The notes beneath the pieces are model-generated. The model worked only from the letters and a program-made list of their open reading frames with translations, did not search any database and was not told the origin of the DNA. Positions 16,549-29,012 of a DNA stretch of 64,000 nucleotides are shown here, one piece after another (position 1 is the stretch's first letter; every line of letters starts with the position of its first letter). Source of the DNA: Mansonella perstans (taxonomy: Eukaryota; Nematoda; Chromadorea; Rhabditida; Onchocercidae); contig JBAMDO010000040.1 of NCBI GenBank assembly GCA_037074765.1, positions 310,001-374,000 on the forward strand. The letters are read 5' to 3'. Both the position numbers and the translations under genes were made by a program.

Positions 16549-17863
16549 TTTGTGGTAAAAACAATTAACAGTGAATCCAGTGCCGAGAAAAACTTCACTT
16601 TATGGAGATTAAGAAAGTGTTATCTTCGGTACATGACATCTCATAGTGTATTTTAAAATTATTAATCATTAAGTTCATTTAAAATATCTTTTAAAATTGA
16701 TATATCTATTCGATTTAATATCACTTCATTTTGGTGAGCTGTTTGATGTAAATAATCAATGTGATGAATTATATCTAATTTAAAACTTTGGTAGCTTTGC
16801 ACAGTCAGTAGTGCAAGTCCCTGCGATAACGATATCTTCAGACGATTAAGTCAAGAAAATTGATGGATTAGAGACCTGAATACTGAATGCTTATCGTTCA
16901 GTTGCTAGTACTGATATATCCTAGAAATTTCCTAGTAGCAATGAATCATAGGATAATGGAATGCTATGCATATGATAGCCATATACTGAAATGTAATATC
17001 CCTCAAAAAATGAGCCAATAGTATAGGCTGGAAGAAAAAAAATGAAATGACCCATAAAAATCTATTTTGTATTTGAAACGTGATATTCCTACGTAATCTA
17101 ACCACTTGTTCATAATTACTTCTCTTCAACGTGACCTCTCATCATCATTCAGCAAATAATTCAGACTACAATTAAGCTGTTCTTGTTCTCAAGTATTCTT
17201 GAAACATTTTATTGGCTGCTATCCAACTCTTTTGGCTTTCTTCCATCTCTGACATTGGCACATATGCAAACATATAGGAAATAAATGTCTAGCTTCCTCG
17301 CGTCTCTCCTTTTAGTGCATTGTCTCGATTCTTTTTATATCTTTTTTCATGTGTATGAAGGCTGTATAATGTTCATTTTCCTCACTTTCTTGCCTTTCTC
17401 TAAGAGCACTTTATATCTACTAATCAACCCCCTTAGGAAAAGTAGTTGGTGGACAAATCACTGACCTTAGGTCAGTGTCATAATTCTACGTGTAATTATG
17501 ATGGTTAGGGAGTATTCGGTGATAAATAAAACGAACATATATGTATATATGTTTCAATATTCGCTGATTATGCCATTAATTAAATGTGAATTTTGCTATT
17601 TCTTTTTTCAAATTGTGAAGAAATTTGTAAAATTGTTTACATTATTATATTATTTTTCATATGTGTTTTTTTTTTTTTTTTTTTCACTACATTTAAATGT
17701 ACTTTAAAATATGGCGAAATATTTTCAAGTTTAATTTGAAAAAAAAAAAAAAAAAAAAATTAAAATTATGTATTTGATCATTTAGATTGAATAGTTAAGT
17801 TAGTGTCGTTCAATTTGCTAAATAAATGTAAGCATAATAAATAAATCTATCAATGTATTTCAG
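16549..17863. other. Intergenic sequence
   Basis: No gene was seen. Holds long T and A runs at about 17667-17684 and 17740-17759. Confidence 0.55.
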
Positions 17864-17957
17864 GTCTGGGCTAAATATGATACCGGGACCCTGTTGTTCA
17901 TATGTACTGATTCAGAAGGTCGTCGCATTACAACCTTAAATTCTCGCTAACGTTGTG
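17864..17957 (+). other. Candidate exon (5' UTR of the Smad gene, or an orphan 3' exon)
   Basis: Bounded by a strong acceptor (gtatttcag) and a strong donor (gttgtg|gtaagt). All three frames meet a stop before the donor. One frame reads 28 codons (starting VWAKYDTGTLLF) and then stops. As an internal exon it would have to be non-coding, fitting a 5' UTR exon of the Smad gene starting at 20589. Alternatively it is the last coding exon of an unseen upstream gene. Confidence 0.3.
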
Positions 17958-18677
17958 GTAAGTCAAATTTCCTGTGTGTGTGTGTGTGTGTGTGTGTTAT
18001 AACTTGTAGTTGTACAAGTAATTGTTATGCCGTAAATGTTACAAAACAAGTTATCAGATTTAGTTTCAATTGATTGCATAAACTTTTTCCTATTCGCTTT
18101 GCATTTCTTTCCCTCACATTTGGGCATTTAATTATGCATTCGTCATACATAATTTCACTTTATTCGAGTTAGTTCATTTGAAGCAAGCAGTTTGCCTGCT
18201 CAATAATCTTCACCAGTAATTTGATATGTGTTGATATGGACTGTGACTACTTTTTTCAAAGTATTGCAGTACTTGCAGTACTGCTTGTTATGCCGATCTT
18301 AGGCTATTAATGCTTCGCACTATCTTAGTAAGTCAGTTTGTGGCACTATTTTTTATTCCCTTCTCGAAATATATGCTTAGAAAGCGCCATAGGAGGTGCA
18401 GATGTTTTCCTCTTATATTCTGTTCGATTTTTCGAATAAATTTAGTTTCGATTATAATTCATTATTAACAAAGTCAAGCCATGTTTTAGTTCCTACTCTT
18501 TCTATTTTCCATCATCGCAATCACCGTTGCAGTGCCATCGTTTTAGTTTTTAATTTATCGCATCATTGTTTGGTTTCTGATATTGAAGTTAATTTCCTGA
18601 AATACTAATGTTTTTACTATGTAAGCATTCTTTTTTACTTTTACGGAAATTTTTTGTTTCTTTCATTTTCTTTCCAG
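17958..18677. other. Putative intron or intergenic sequence
   Basis: Begins with a short (TG)n tract at about 17977-17997. No coding signal was seen; the 70-codon frame at 18396-18608 has no motif or splice context. Confidence 0.4.
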
Positions 18678-18741
18678 GATTTTCTATCTGCAAAGTAATC
18701 AAGAGGTTGTGGTCTTCGTATTTTACGTCATAGAGTTGAAG
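18678..18741 (+). other. Candidate small 5' exon
   Basis: A 64-nt segment between a good acceptor (ctttccag) and a good donor (gaag|gtatgt). One frame is open through it (21 codons) but does not join to the Smad start in any way I can show. It is best read as a possible untranslated exon of the downstream gene. Confidence 0.28.
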
Positions 18742-20588
18742 GTATGTTCCAGTCTTTTTTTTTTAGCATGCATGTCAGCTAATGAATCTTTGACGAGTTA
18801 AAAAATCGGCACTGTTATGGAGGTTGCCACTTCTGTCACTTCTGTCTTCTGTCTCCTTGACTTGATGTTATTGTTTGAAAATGGAAATTTCATCTTCTGC
18901 TTATAAAAAATTTACAAATAATACTTTGCCGCTACTGAGATTGTGATTCACGTTACAAAGATTAGTTACAGATTCTTCATTGTTGACATATTTTCGTACG
19001 TCCTGAAGCCATTCATTAAATGGTTTATTTGTTGCATATAAACTGCCCAAACTCAACTAATTAAAATTGCTCTGTCAATGGCATCAGATCACTGCAGTGA
19101 AATTCTTCAGAAGAAATTTTTTTGTCTTACAGTTCAAGCAATTTGATTTGCAACATTTATAATATTAAAGATAATTGCAAAAAAAGGAAAATTTCCTGAG
19201 ATCAAAGATGAATAGCCGGGGTGTTACATACAGTTTCATTGTAATCCTAAACTATTGGGTGGTAGTTTCCATTTAATCGGCTGAAGGTTTTACTGAATCA
19301 GTTGAATGAGCCTTTCACATTTTTCAGTGCTGACTATGTTCTCTGTTGGTAGTGAAATAGATTAATTTAAATTATTTAGCATAAGTGGAATTTATTCTCC
19401 TGTACGGTTGTGAACTGGGGCTAAAAATCACCTTCCACATCATTAGTCAACAAGAATCTGTAACCGTTAGAATTTAAGGAAATTAACTTTGAGGTGAAGT
19501 TCTGAAATCGATCTAAATTTTGTAATTGAGTGTTGGTAGTAGTAATATGCATGTATGACACATCTTATTTTATAATCATACGATAAATACCCATGTGCTT
19601 TTCAGTTCCTGCATGCTTTCACGTAGATATTTAAACATTCATTCAAGTTATCATTCACTAATTAATGATAATTTTAGAAAGATAAATGAATTTTTGCCTT
19701 TAATCGATTGCCATAAGTCTTACTGTATTAAAAAGAATCATTATACCCATAAACATTTGCTTTAAATACATTGATGTTTTCATATTTTGATTTGCGTATC
19801 AAATTTCATAAATTTTTATGGACGCAAGCAGATATATCTGCGTAAGCTGAGTAAAGAGAAGAGGAAGGGGAAAAAATTAGCTTTGTAGGTTTGAATGGCG
19901 AATATGTGAATATGGTTTGCGGCCATCGTCATCGTTTCTTGTGCATACAACTTTCTCCTCACAACCAATATAGACTCATATAATAGTATTTGGTGGCTTT
20001 TCGCTCATCTCATTTACATTGTTCCCCGCAAATGTGTGATTGATCCTATGCCTCCTATACTATCTCCCCGTACTAAAAAAAATATACTCAGTTGAAACTC
20101 ATCACACATATTTTGTATCTCTATGTTCTTGTATTGTACATTCGTAACTTATTCACTGTCCACTATGAGTTTTTCTAATTTCTGATTTACGAAAATTTTA
20201 TTAATAGTTGAAAGAGGGAGAAAAAGAGAAAGTTCCAACAGGTACGTGTGATGAAAAATAATTTAGTTTGTTTAAATATGCCTCAAATCATGATTTCGCA
20301 ACTTTGAATGTAAAAATTGTATTGAGATATCCTGAGAAAAGTACGAATAACGGAACTAATAAGATATTAAAGGCAGAGTCCGATACAATAGTTTTTTCTT
20401 TAATTTAATCTAAAATCAGTAATAAAATTGTGCATGATGAGGATTTTTGAGAGTTATGGCTGACAACAGTCTTGAGGGAAGTGAATGAATCCACGAAGAT
20501 GTAGCATATCTCATTTTTCAAAGTTTATATTTTTCGTATTACTATTGAAAGAAGCAAATAAGCGATTGTTTAAGAACTTGGAATTTGA
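18742..20588. other. Upstream region of the Smad gene
   Basis: No MH1-domain reading frame is visible here: I searched for the basic helix, the CCHC-type zinc ligands and the RLWRWPD-like core of MH1. A further small acceptor-donor pair occurs at about 20207-20241 (purine-rich, ending caacag|gtacgt) and might be another untranslated exon. Confidence 0.4.
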
Positions 20589-23001
20589 ATGGATTTGCTG
20601 ACTCGTGGTAACAATGAGACAAAATCGTATCTGCATGAAAAGATGTGTGGTGCACCGTCATCCTCATCTAACTGCTATTCGAATAAGGCAAACCCAGCCC
20701 AACAGACATGGCATCTGCTTACTACACTCGAAGTAGGAGATCTGGGGCAGCAATCATCGTCTACTCCAATGGATTATCAGGAACAAATAGGTATGTATTT
20801 GCAGTTTTGTAGGTTACATGTAAGAATTTAAATTGGTTTTCAGTTAGGATTTCTAGCATAAATTGAAGAGCAGGAAAATCTTATCATGTCGTAAACCACT
20901 GAAAACTACCAGTGACATGTTTAGGTGAAACAACCACCAATACTCAGACCAAGATTGAACCTGGAACAGTGAGCTCAGTTTATTATTTTGGTACCAACAA
21001 TCAGTTGCTGAATTGCACTGCCAGTGTTGCTTCCGAGTGTTCTGATGAAACACTGCAGGAATTGAACACATTCAAACAAAATGTACGTATTATTTTGGAG
21101 TATTTTCTATTTGTCCAGTGAACTCTGTTATAATTTTTTATATTTTGTTTTTGTCAGCTGCAGCAAGAAGGCGATGTACAAGGCCGTTCAACGTGTACGT
21201 CAACAATATCGCGTTTGCCAACTCGCCCAAGAAATTGCACTTCATACTCTACACAGCAAATAACATCACTAAGTGGAAGTACGGTATATCTTTTTAAAAT
21301 ATTAGATTGACTTTATACGTTTTGATTAAGATTAATAAAATTTCTGTCATTCAATGCAATATATGGTTATAACATTTCTAGTACCAGAGCCCGGTATATA
21401 TGAATGTACATCTTTCAAATATTGACTGTTGCTCTCCTGCTAATAAGGTTTCAGTAATTACTGATTAAATCATTACTAAATTTGGAGTAATTTATGGAGT
21501 TTATTCGTACAAATCTGCTTTTTAGACTCAAATTATTCAGTGCCACTTCATAATGCTGCTGCATCCGGTAACAGTCAAAATTCACTTGCTCAGATATTAT
21601 ACATGAGAAGTCAGAGACCACGAATACAACCTCATATTCGGCCCAAGGTGAAAATGAACTTTGTTCTTTTATATTTGTAAATGGTTGTTTTTATTCATCC
21701 TTCTGAAGAATTATTTTTTCGTAGATAGTCAGAATTATTCAGTTGCAGCCATCAGATGTTGCAGTCAATGTAAAAGATTATCCGCCTGTGGCACCAGTAC
21801 CGGAAGCATGGTGTCATGCGTATTACTATGAACTAAATCAGCGAGTTCGTTTTATTACATTGTTTTTACAATCCTAAGAGGAAAGTTTTCTGTTTTAAAA
21901 TGTTTGCAATTTCTGTTTGGCGTTTATGCTACTCATTTTCACGTTCATCAAGTTTTCAGTCTCTTGAAAAGCGAACGAAGTTAAATTTAGATTGGTGAGC
22001 CCTTCAAAGGTGGCACTTCTCATGTTATTGTTGATGGTTTTTGCGCACCATCTGAAGCAGAAAGGTTTTGTTTGGGGGCTTTGGCTAACGTTAACAGAAA
22101 TCCTGGAGTAGTGAATGCTAGACGTCAGATCGGTAAGCATTCGGTTTTTTAACTAACTCTAATTCTGGATGTCAAAACGTAGTTAATTTATAATTTGTTT
22201 TAAGAGAAAGTTAATTGCTTTTGCTGTTTGAGGACGTGGTGTTAGGATTTTTCGTCAAGATCAAGACGTTTACGCAGAATGTTTGAGTGAAGCACCAGTG
22301 TTCATTCAAAGTCCCATACACGCTGTGAAATCTCATGATCATCCAGCTACCGTATATAGACTGCCATCAGGTAAGAATGGAATTGCTATATTGTTTGAAA
22401 AAAATTCATATGATTTGAGGCTTCGAACATAATCATTTTCAAGGATCCCGTAATGATGATGATCCATAAATATTGATTATCTAGGTGATCCCCAGTCTTG
22501 GTCAGAAGTCTTCTCAACTGAAGATACGTGATCGTTATGCTTACATAATCATTTTCAGGACATATCATGCAGGTTTTTGATAACGAGTCATTTGAAACTT
22601 TGTTAGCTCAATCAACGAGCCAAGGTTTCCATGCCGTTTATTCCCTACAGGTTTACTTTTTTTTGTAGTTGAAATTATTCTTGTTATTGAAAGCCATGGA
22701 AACGAGGTAGATTATTGATGTTGATTTTTTCTATGTGCTTAACTGCTTCAATATAAAAACTAAAACGGATGCTGGAGAAACATTATTTGTAAATCATTAT
22801 TCAACGCATTTAATGCTTTTCCAGAGAATGTGCCATATGCGAATAAGTTTTGTGAAAGGATGGGGTGAGCAGTACAAGCGACAGACGATAACCTCAACAC
22901 CCTGTTGGGTGGAAATTCATTTAGCCGTACCGTTACAAAAACTTGATCGTGTTCTGAGCCAAATCCCTGGCCCCAATGATCCCATTCACAGTTTTACGTA
23001 A
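20589..23001 (+). CDS. MH2-only Smad transcription factor, DAF-14/DAF-8-like
   Basis: Nine exons join in frame: 20589-20790, 20925-21082, 21158-21278, 21526-21647, 21725-21844, 21991-22132, 22233-22370, 22559-22650, 22825-23001 (423 aa). Residues 1-228 are low-complexity linker, rich in Ser, Thr, Gln and Asn. The MH2 domain runs from about W230 ([13 protein letters not shown]) through [23 protein letters not shown] and [13 protein letters not shown] to the L3-loop region [18 protein letters not shown]. Family knowledge: receptor-regulated Smads are phosphorylated by type I receptors on a C-terminal SSxS, then trimerise and enter the nucleus. Here the tail is HSFT, keeping hydroxyl residues at -3 and -1. 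The L3 sequence resembles the Smad2/3 (TGF-beta/activin) class. No MH1 (DNA-binding) domain was found; C. elegans DAF-14 is a known MH1-less Smad, so a dauer-type TGF-beta role is the best inference. The exon 5 donor (gttcgt) is weak. Additional 5' exons encoding an MH1 upstream cannot be fully excluded. Confidence 0.88.
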
Positions 23002-25201
23002 ATCCATTTCGTCATTTTATCCGCTGTATTTTATTAATTTATACCCGGTTCTTTGTAGTCAAGAAATGTGTCTTGCAGATATAGTTGAATTTATAGTTAC
23101 CATGAATTGTATCATATCGTTTAACATGTCTGGCTACACTCTGAGGCATTTGAAAATTTTTTTTTTTTTTTTTTTTTTTTGATCATAGTGACTAGCTGAG
23201 CACTCAAAAGAGAAAGCGCTATGCAGTTAGCAAGAATTCTGAATGCTTTCTTTTAAAAATTGTCTTTTTCTGACTTTGCTCATCATTTCTAGGCCATAAC
23301 GATGTTTGTTGTCTTCTGTTCATGATAACATTATAACTAAATTAAATTAAATTTTTGAAGTGAAATTTCTCATGTTAAAGTAAAGTCGCTGTTCAAATTT
23401 ATTGTTAACGGTAGGATTCAATTCTTAGGAAATCATCGATTTATTCGCATAAGAGCCTTCTGCAGTCTTCATTTGGTTGGTGTCCGTATGAAAGGAAATA
23501 ATCACGATTGGTCTCTGGAAAGATAGTCTGTATATGTTTTCCATGGTGGTAGGCTAATGTTACGAGTGCTTTGGTAAATGAACGTGGAGGTGTATAATGT
23601 TTATGGTTTGCGGTGATGCTATCCACTGCTGAATGTAGGAATTGGTCGTATACAGACTATTAGTATAAAAAATTTGAAAATTCTGTTTACTTACGCGACG
23701 TCCTTTATCATTCATTTTCGTAACTGCTCAAAGATATTTTTTTAAATATTTCCGGTAGTCATCTGAAATGTTGCACTTTTTGTTTCCACCGTGTAAACCT
23801 ATTTTATGCCCATTTTTCGCGGGAGTTTTCATTGATTAATATTTTCTTTTTCTTTTTTTTTTTGGAAATTGTGATTCTTTAATTTACAAAGTATTGTTGG
23901 TCTGTCTTTACATATCTTTCCTTTTATTTTAAAGTTACTGTTCGGTATATTTCATTTCAATTATCTTTTATTGTTTAATGTTTTGTTTCATGTGAACTGC
24001 AGTATGTTTTGTTGGCCTGAATACCAAATTTACTAACAACAGTTTCGGCTTTTGTTTTGAAAAATCGGGTCCGAAATAATGAACTCACCGATTCTAGGAT
24101 TATAGAAGGCTGCTTCATGATTTCTCAAATCATGTGCCGTCCTCATCATTTTTATAGACATTTGATTATCGTGTGTTGCATAATGGTGTTGAAAGATTTG
24201 AGCTAATACAAAAAATGTCGTGTTGCAAAGAATAGCTAGGATCATCAGAACGCGGCTACCGCGTTATTAATACGGTGATTTTAATGATGTTTCGTTTTTT
24301 AATTAATTTACGGGTTTGGATTCAATAGTTTGAAATGGGGAGAACAATTTTTAATTGATTGTCTGTTATAGTTATCCTGTTTTCCGAAGGAATATGATGT
24401 TCTGCGAAATTTTAACTGACAGTCTCACGTAAAGAAAAAATTTTGCTGACAGTCTTTCGTTGACTAGCTTAAAATTTCCAGCTAATTGCAAATTGTCATG
24501 ATGCTTCAGTAATTCTTCACATACGATTTGGGATCCTGAAAGTCTGAGTTTTGTTACCTGTACTATCACCTCAGGTAACCAACTTGTGCAAGTTCTCATT
24601 ATAGCATTCCCCAACCTTAGTTTCACTTCCAGGTTACTATATATTATATTCGCTCTTCTTAGGGCAGTTGTCGGCTCATACATCTTTATTTATAACCTCT
24701 CATGATAGTCATTACAACGTGGGGAACTCTTATTGGTCGTGGTTTGAATGACTGGGAAGTGTGAATTCTTGTGATCATACTTAGAATTAAAACTAGTACA
24801 TGATTAAGCTATCTGAAAGATATGTGAATGGTTCCATGGAAGACGGAAGTACCAAAAATCTCAACGTTTCAGTGTTTCCAATGATTTTCAAATCTTTAAG
24901 ATTCAAATCGACACTTATTTTATAATTTTAATTAAAAGAACTTGTCACGCCGCGAAATATATAATTCACTAGTTCGTAATCGAAGCATTCTCCCTTCGAA
25001 CACATTTCCTAATTAATATTCTTCTATTTATTCTACCATCGTTTAATATACTTCTGACTTGAACATAACGTGAAAAATTTATTTTTTGTTTCAATATAAC
25101 TTCACGTTTATTTGTTTCTGTTGATATAACTAGATGACAAATGGGCGAAATGGCAATCTAGTGTAAGGAGAGAAATTCGAGTGAAACATTCTAGCAGTTA
25201 C
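23002..25201. other. Intergenic between convergent Smad and collagen genes
   Basis: Holds the 3' flanks of two convergent genes and a T run at 23158-23180. Three unrelated-looking minus-strand open frames lie in series (24683-24372, 24245-24033, 23626-23441). The middle one starts with a hydrophobic stretch (MILAILCNTTFFVLAQIF) like a signal peptide. They could not be spliced together in phase and match nothing I recognise. Confidence 0.4.
25107..25112 (-). promoter_or_regulatory. Poly(A) signal AATAAA of the collagen gene
   Basis: A canonical AATAAA on the minus strand, about 90 nt beyond the collagen stop codon. Confidence 0.6.
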
Positions 25202-27275
25202 TTAACGGCGAGTACCGTCTTCAAAAAATACACCACCATCAATGGCGCAATACTTCGGACAGATTCCTTTTTCACCGGGACTTCCTGGTGGTCCTGGAGG
25301 TCCCGGTTGTCCCGGTGCACCATCTGCTCCTGGCTGACCATCCGGTCCTGGTGGTCCTTTCGGACCACTTTGACCTGGTGCACCATCGCCACCTGGTCGG
25401 CCTGGTGGTCCTGGTGGTCCTGGTGTTCCTGGTTCTCCTGAAGCAATATGTATTGGAATTGTTTTATGACAAAAACATATTCTTTGAGATATGCAGACAA
25501 ACTATATATGGATACATTTTGCCAAAATGCGTTTTTGTGCTACTTCCTAATAGCAAACGAAAGTGACAAACTAACCAGGGGGTCCAGGTTCTCCGGGAAT
25601 GAGAGGTTCGCTTGGCGCAGGTACTCCGGCATCTCCTGGTGGTCCTGGTGGTCCGGGTTCTCCCGCCGGTCCTGGCGGTCCTTTCGGTCCAGGTTCACCT
25701 GGTGGTGCATCCGCTCCAGGTCGGCCTGGTGCTCCTGGTTCACCAGCATCTCCAGGTGGTCCCGGAGGTCCAGGTGGTCCGGGTGGTCCTGGCGGACAGG
25801 GTTTGCACGGTGGTGGCGTGACCGGTTCACAAGGTTGGCTCGGTGGTTTACCAGGATTGCCGGGTAACCCAGGAGCTCCAGGTTTACCTGGCCTGCCGGG
25901 TTTGCCGGGTGGACCTGGTGGTCCCGCTGCTCCTGGTAGGCAGCATGCATCACAAACACCCCCTTGCACTGCCTGACCACCGCTGACACCAACATCACCG
26001 CCTCCGTAACCGGCTTGACGACTCGTACGGTTCTTTGCAACAGGAATGTTCTTCAGCTCATGTACTTCTGCCCAGATATCTTTTGCAGATCCCTGAAAAG
26101 TTTCCCATTGAACGTGAAAGGAGGTAATTCAGATTTTTTTTTTTTTGTTCAGTGAGAAAGGAAGATCTAAATTGCAAAACCATTTCTCCATGTTAAAAGA
26201 ATTGTCCAATTGTAAAAGTGGCATTGACACATCTCCAGAAACATCTCCCTCTCTTTCAAGGTCGAAAAAGTGAAGCCTTTTCAGGGTTAGATGGAGAAAA
26301 AAAATGCATATAATACGAAAAAAGAATGTGAAGTAAAAGTGTCTCTTACTGCAATCTAATACATTTTCCACTTTACAAACAAGTTATGACAGTGATAATT
26401 TGGACGAAATGACGAATGGTAGCTGTTTCCGAAAAAGAAAAAACATGGGAGAAGCAACTGGATTTATTCATGCAAAGCTCATTCGAAGGTCCGGACATTC
26501 CAGGTTTTGTTCCATTTGTTAGAAATAGCGAAATAACCGAGGTAGGCGAGAGACAATGCCGAGCATTCCAGATATGTTCCATTTGTTAAAGGAACGTTTA
26601 TATTTTTCATACATTGTGTCAGTTTTTTATTTTCCATAATTTCATTCAGGAAACTGTACAAGTCCAATCATTCATTTAGTAAACAACGCGTCTTCCAGTA
26701 ATGGTGTAATTTCAAGTTAACACAATAATTTCGCGAGAAAAAATAACATGTCAGTGTTAAATCACCTCATTAAGTTACTAGTGGTTCGAACGAAGTAGCG
26801 ATCTATTGTTTGGTTTTATCAAGAAAATAACTTTTGATAGATATGAACAAAAAATGCATCTCATTTCGTGCCTAATACAAGCAACAGTAATTTCCTTTCC
26901 ACAGCTATTTGCTTTTGCAAATATTATCCAATTATTAAATATTTCTAATAAGCTTATTTAAATAAAGCACTGAAAATTTAAAAATGGGCAATCAATGGAA
27001 AAAATAAAATGATAAGAGATGGAAGAGATAATTGAAGAGTGTATTATCATACAGCTATTATGCTGACATCAAACAGATCATCTTTTGAATCAATGAGAAC
27101 AAGGAAAGCGTACCCTGCAGAACGTTATTTCATTGTGCATTTGTCGGCGTACATGATTGACATAGTTGTAAACCATAGGTAAGGTCACGCAAACCGACAG
27201 TACAGCAACCACGGAAAAAGTGACTGCCGAATAGGCAACAAAGCGATATGCCTTGATGCGACTTTCCAAGTCCAT
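25202..27275 (-). CDS. Cuticle collagen
   Basis: Three exons, in order 27275-27114, 26092-25576 and 25437-25202, give a 304-residue protein. Exon 1 encodes the cytoplasmic N-terminus and a membrane anchor (about residues 10-38). Exon 2 starts the ectodomain with an RTSR site (76-79) of the furin/BLI-4 type. A Cys cluster CDACC (101-105) follows, then a short Gly-X-Y block, a Cys-containing interruption ([18 protein letters not shown]) and a long Gly-X-Y block continued in exon 3. The C-terminus is [19 protein letters not shown]. This is the standard layout of nematode cuticle collagens: trimers form through Gly-X-Y repeats, are secreted by hypodermis, processed at the RxxR site and cross-linked through flanking cysteines. 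The CPKYC...[11 protein letters not shown] end is shared by a known collagen subfamily. The exact orthologue is not identified. Plus-strand frames rich in Trp, Ser, Gly and Pro over the same bases are shadows. Confidence 0.96.
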
Positions 27276-27371
27276 ATCGCGATCGTTGTTGTGTCCTTCC
27301 CACTTCCTTTTTCTTCTGGCGATATGAGTTGTAAACTTCGATTATATTTGCTGTTGTGGTCTTCCTACTGT

Positions 27372-27379
27372 CTTATATA
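27372..27379 (-). promoter_or_regulatory. TATA box of the collagen gene
   Basis: TATATAAG on the minus strand lies about 97 nt upstream of the collagen ATG, in an otherwise GC-richer promoter. This placement suits a strongly and periodically expressed collagen gene. Inferred from position and sequence only. Confidence 0.55.
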
Positions 27380-28762
27380 CGGTGAGACCTGCTGCACTTC
27401 TGAAACTCGTTTCTCAACGAGCACGCCCTGATTCGATCAGTACTTTTTGTTTCTTTACATTTTTCGCTATCTAGCGACTGTTTGGTTGTTAATGGCAATT
27501 GCAGAGATCATACGGCTAGTACAATGCGAAGTAAGGGATAGCGCAGTTGAGGTGAACACCGCGGATTTCTAGCACCGCCATAATCCCCTGCAGGCATTTG
27601 CACAGCTCTCCAATCACGACACCAGCTTTCCAATCGTCATCTATTAACGATACCTCCACCATTTCAAAAATTTCTGCAGCAAAGACATCTCTATATTTTA
27701 TTCTAATTGTTTTCTTTACACACTAACATTCACATACATACGAGCCCGCACACATGCATACACATTGATGTACACATGTGTACACAAACGTACCATTTTT
27801 CATCTGTCACTCAAACTGAAATTCATCATTTTTTAAAGTTGTTACTATGAACGACAGTCAGTTTTTTTTTTCTAGAAATATTTCATTGGAAAAATGAATA
27901 GTTGTAACAATTAATTAGATCCATTTTGGTTACATTCGCTAATATTATATCGAATGTAAAATCGAATTTTTATCATTGGGCGGCAAAACAAGAGATAGAA
28001 ATGAGTGAAATTTAGAAATAGAATTGATTACTCATGCTTTATTTATTAATCTGTTGTAATCCAACTAAACGGGTTTCATCATATAAATTTTTTTAATTTA
28101 TTCATTTGTTACACTGTGATAGATTCACTTTTAGCAATAACTAGAATTGAAATGGGGATGAAAGATTGGACACTTTCACTTTTTTTAGTCTTCATAAATT
28201 TATCTCATATGTTTTGTTTGTAACTTGTTGACATTTCAGCATCTAACATTACAATTTCTACATTATACTCCTAATTTAAGCACTAAAATTATAAAAGTAA
28301 AGTATATTGTTTTGGCATTCATCGTATCATATTTTTCCTTTTTTACTAATTAGCATTGTTAGGATTTCTCAGTAATTTAGTACTTCGTATCATCTATCAA
28401 TGACATAATTATAATCATATATGAAATGTTTCCACAAAAGAAACTAATTGCATCAATGATCAAGTCAATATTCTTAATTCATTTACTTTATTAGAAAAAT
28501 TATTTTGAAACTGAACTTAAAACATTTTAATAACAAATACTAAAGGCATTTTTAAATTTCAATGAATAACGCCGTATTGATTCTTCGAAATTTTCATCGC
28601 TGATACTGCAAGATGTGAAAAGGGAGAGAGAAAGAACTGAAGTAATGACGCAGAACAAAATTTTCCTAGGTTGCATGATGTATTGATGATAAATCGCGAC
28701 CAACCGAGGTATGAAATCTTTTGGATGTACATAACTGTAATATTAAACACACAGGTGTATAG
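27380..28762. other. Collagen upstream region and intergenic sequence
   Basis: The first 350 bases (to about 27720) are GC-richer and probably hold collagen regulatory DNA. A short CA-type degenerate tract lies at about 27718-27790. No gene was seen. Confidence 0.45.
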
Positions 28763-28900
28763 CTATGTGTGTGTGTGTGTGTGTGTATGTGTATGAATGT
28801 ATGTATGTATGTATGTATGTATGTATGTATGTATGTATGTATGTATGTATGTTATGTATGTATGTATGTATGTATGTATGTATGTATGTATGTATGTATG

Positions 28901-28983
<83 letters not shown>

Positions 28984-29012
28984 GTATATGTATATGTATA
29001 TGTATATGTATT
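28763..29012. repeat. Compound microsatellite TG, then TATG, then TATATG
   Basis: A (TG)n tract (about 28766-28786) passes into (TATG)n to about 28905, with one interruption near 28851. It then becomes (TATATG)n to about 29010. Frames of repeated Tyr-Val/Cys-Met or Ile-His across it are artefacts. Confidence 0.96.

Noticed and set aside
25181..25976. Plus-strand frames rich in Trp/Ser/Arg or Gly/Pro over the collagen exons
   Set aside because: They are complements of the Gly-X-Y coding repeat on the minus strand; the minus-strand model has correct splice joins and known N- and C-terminal motifs.
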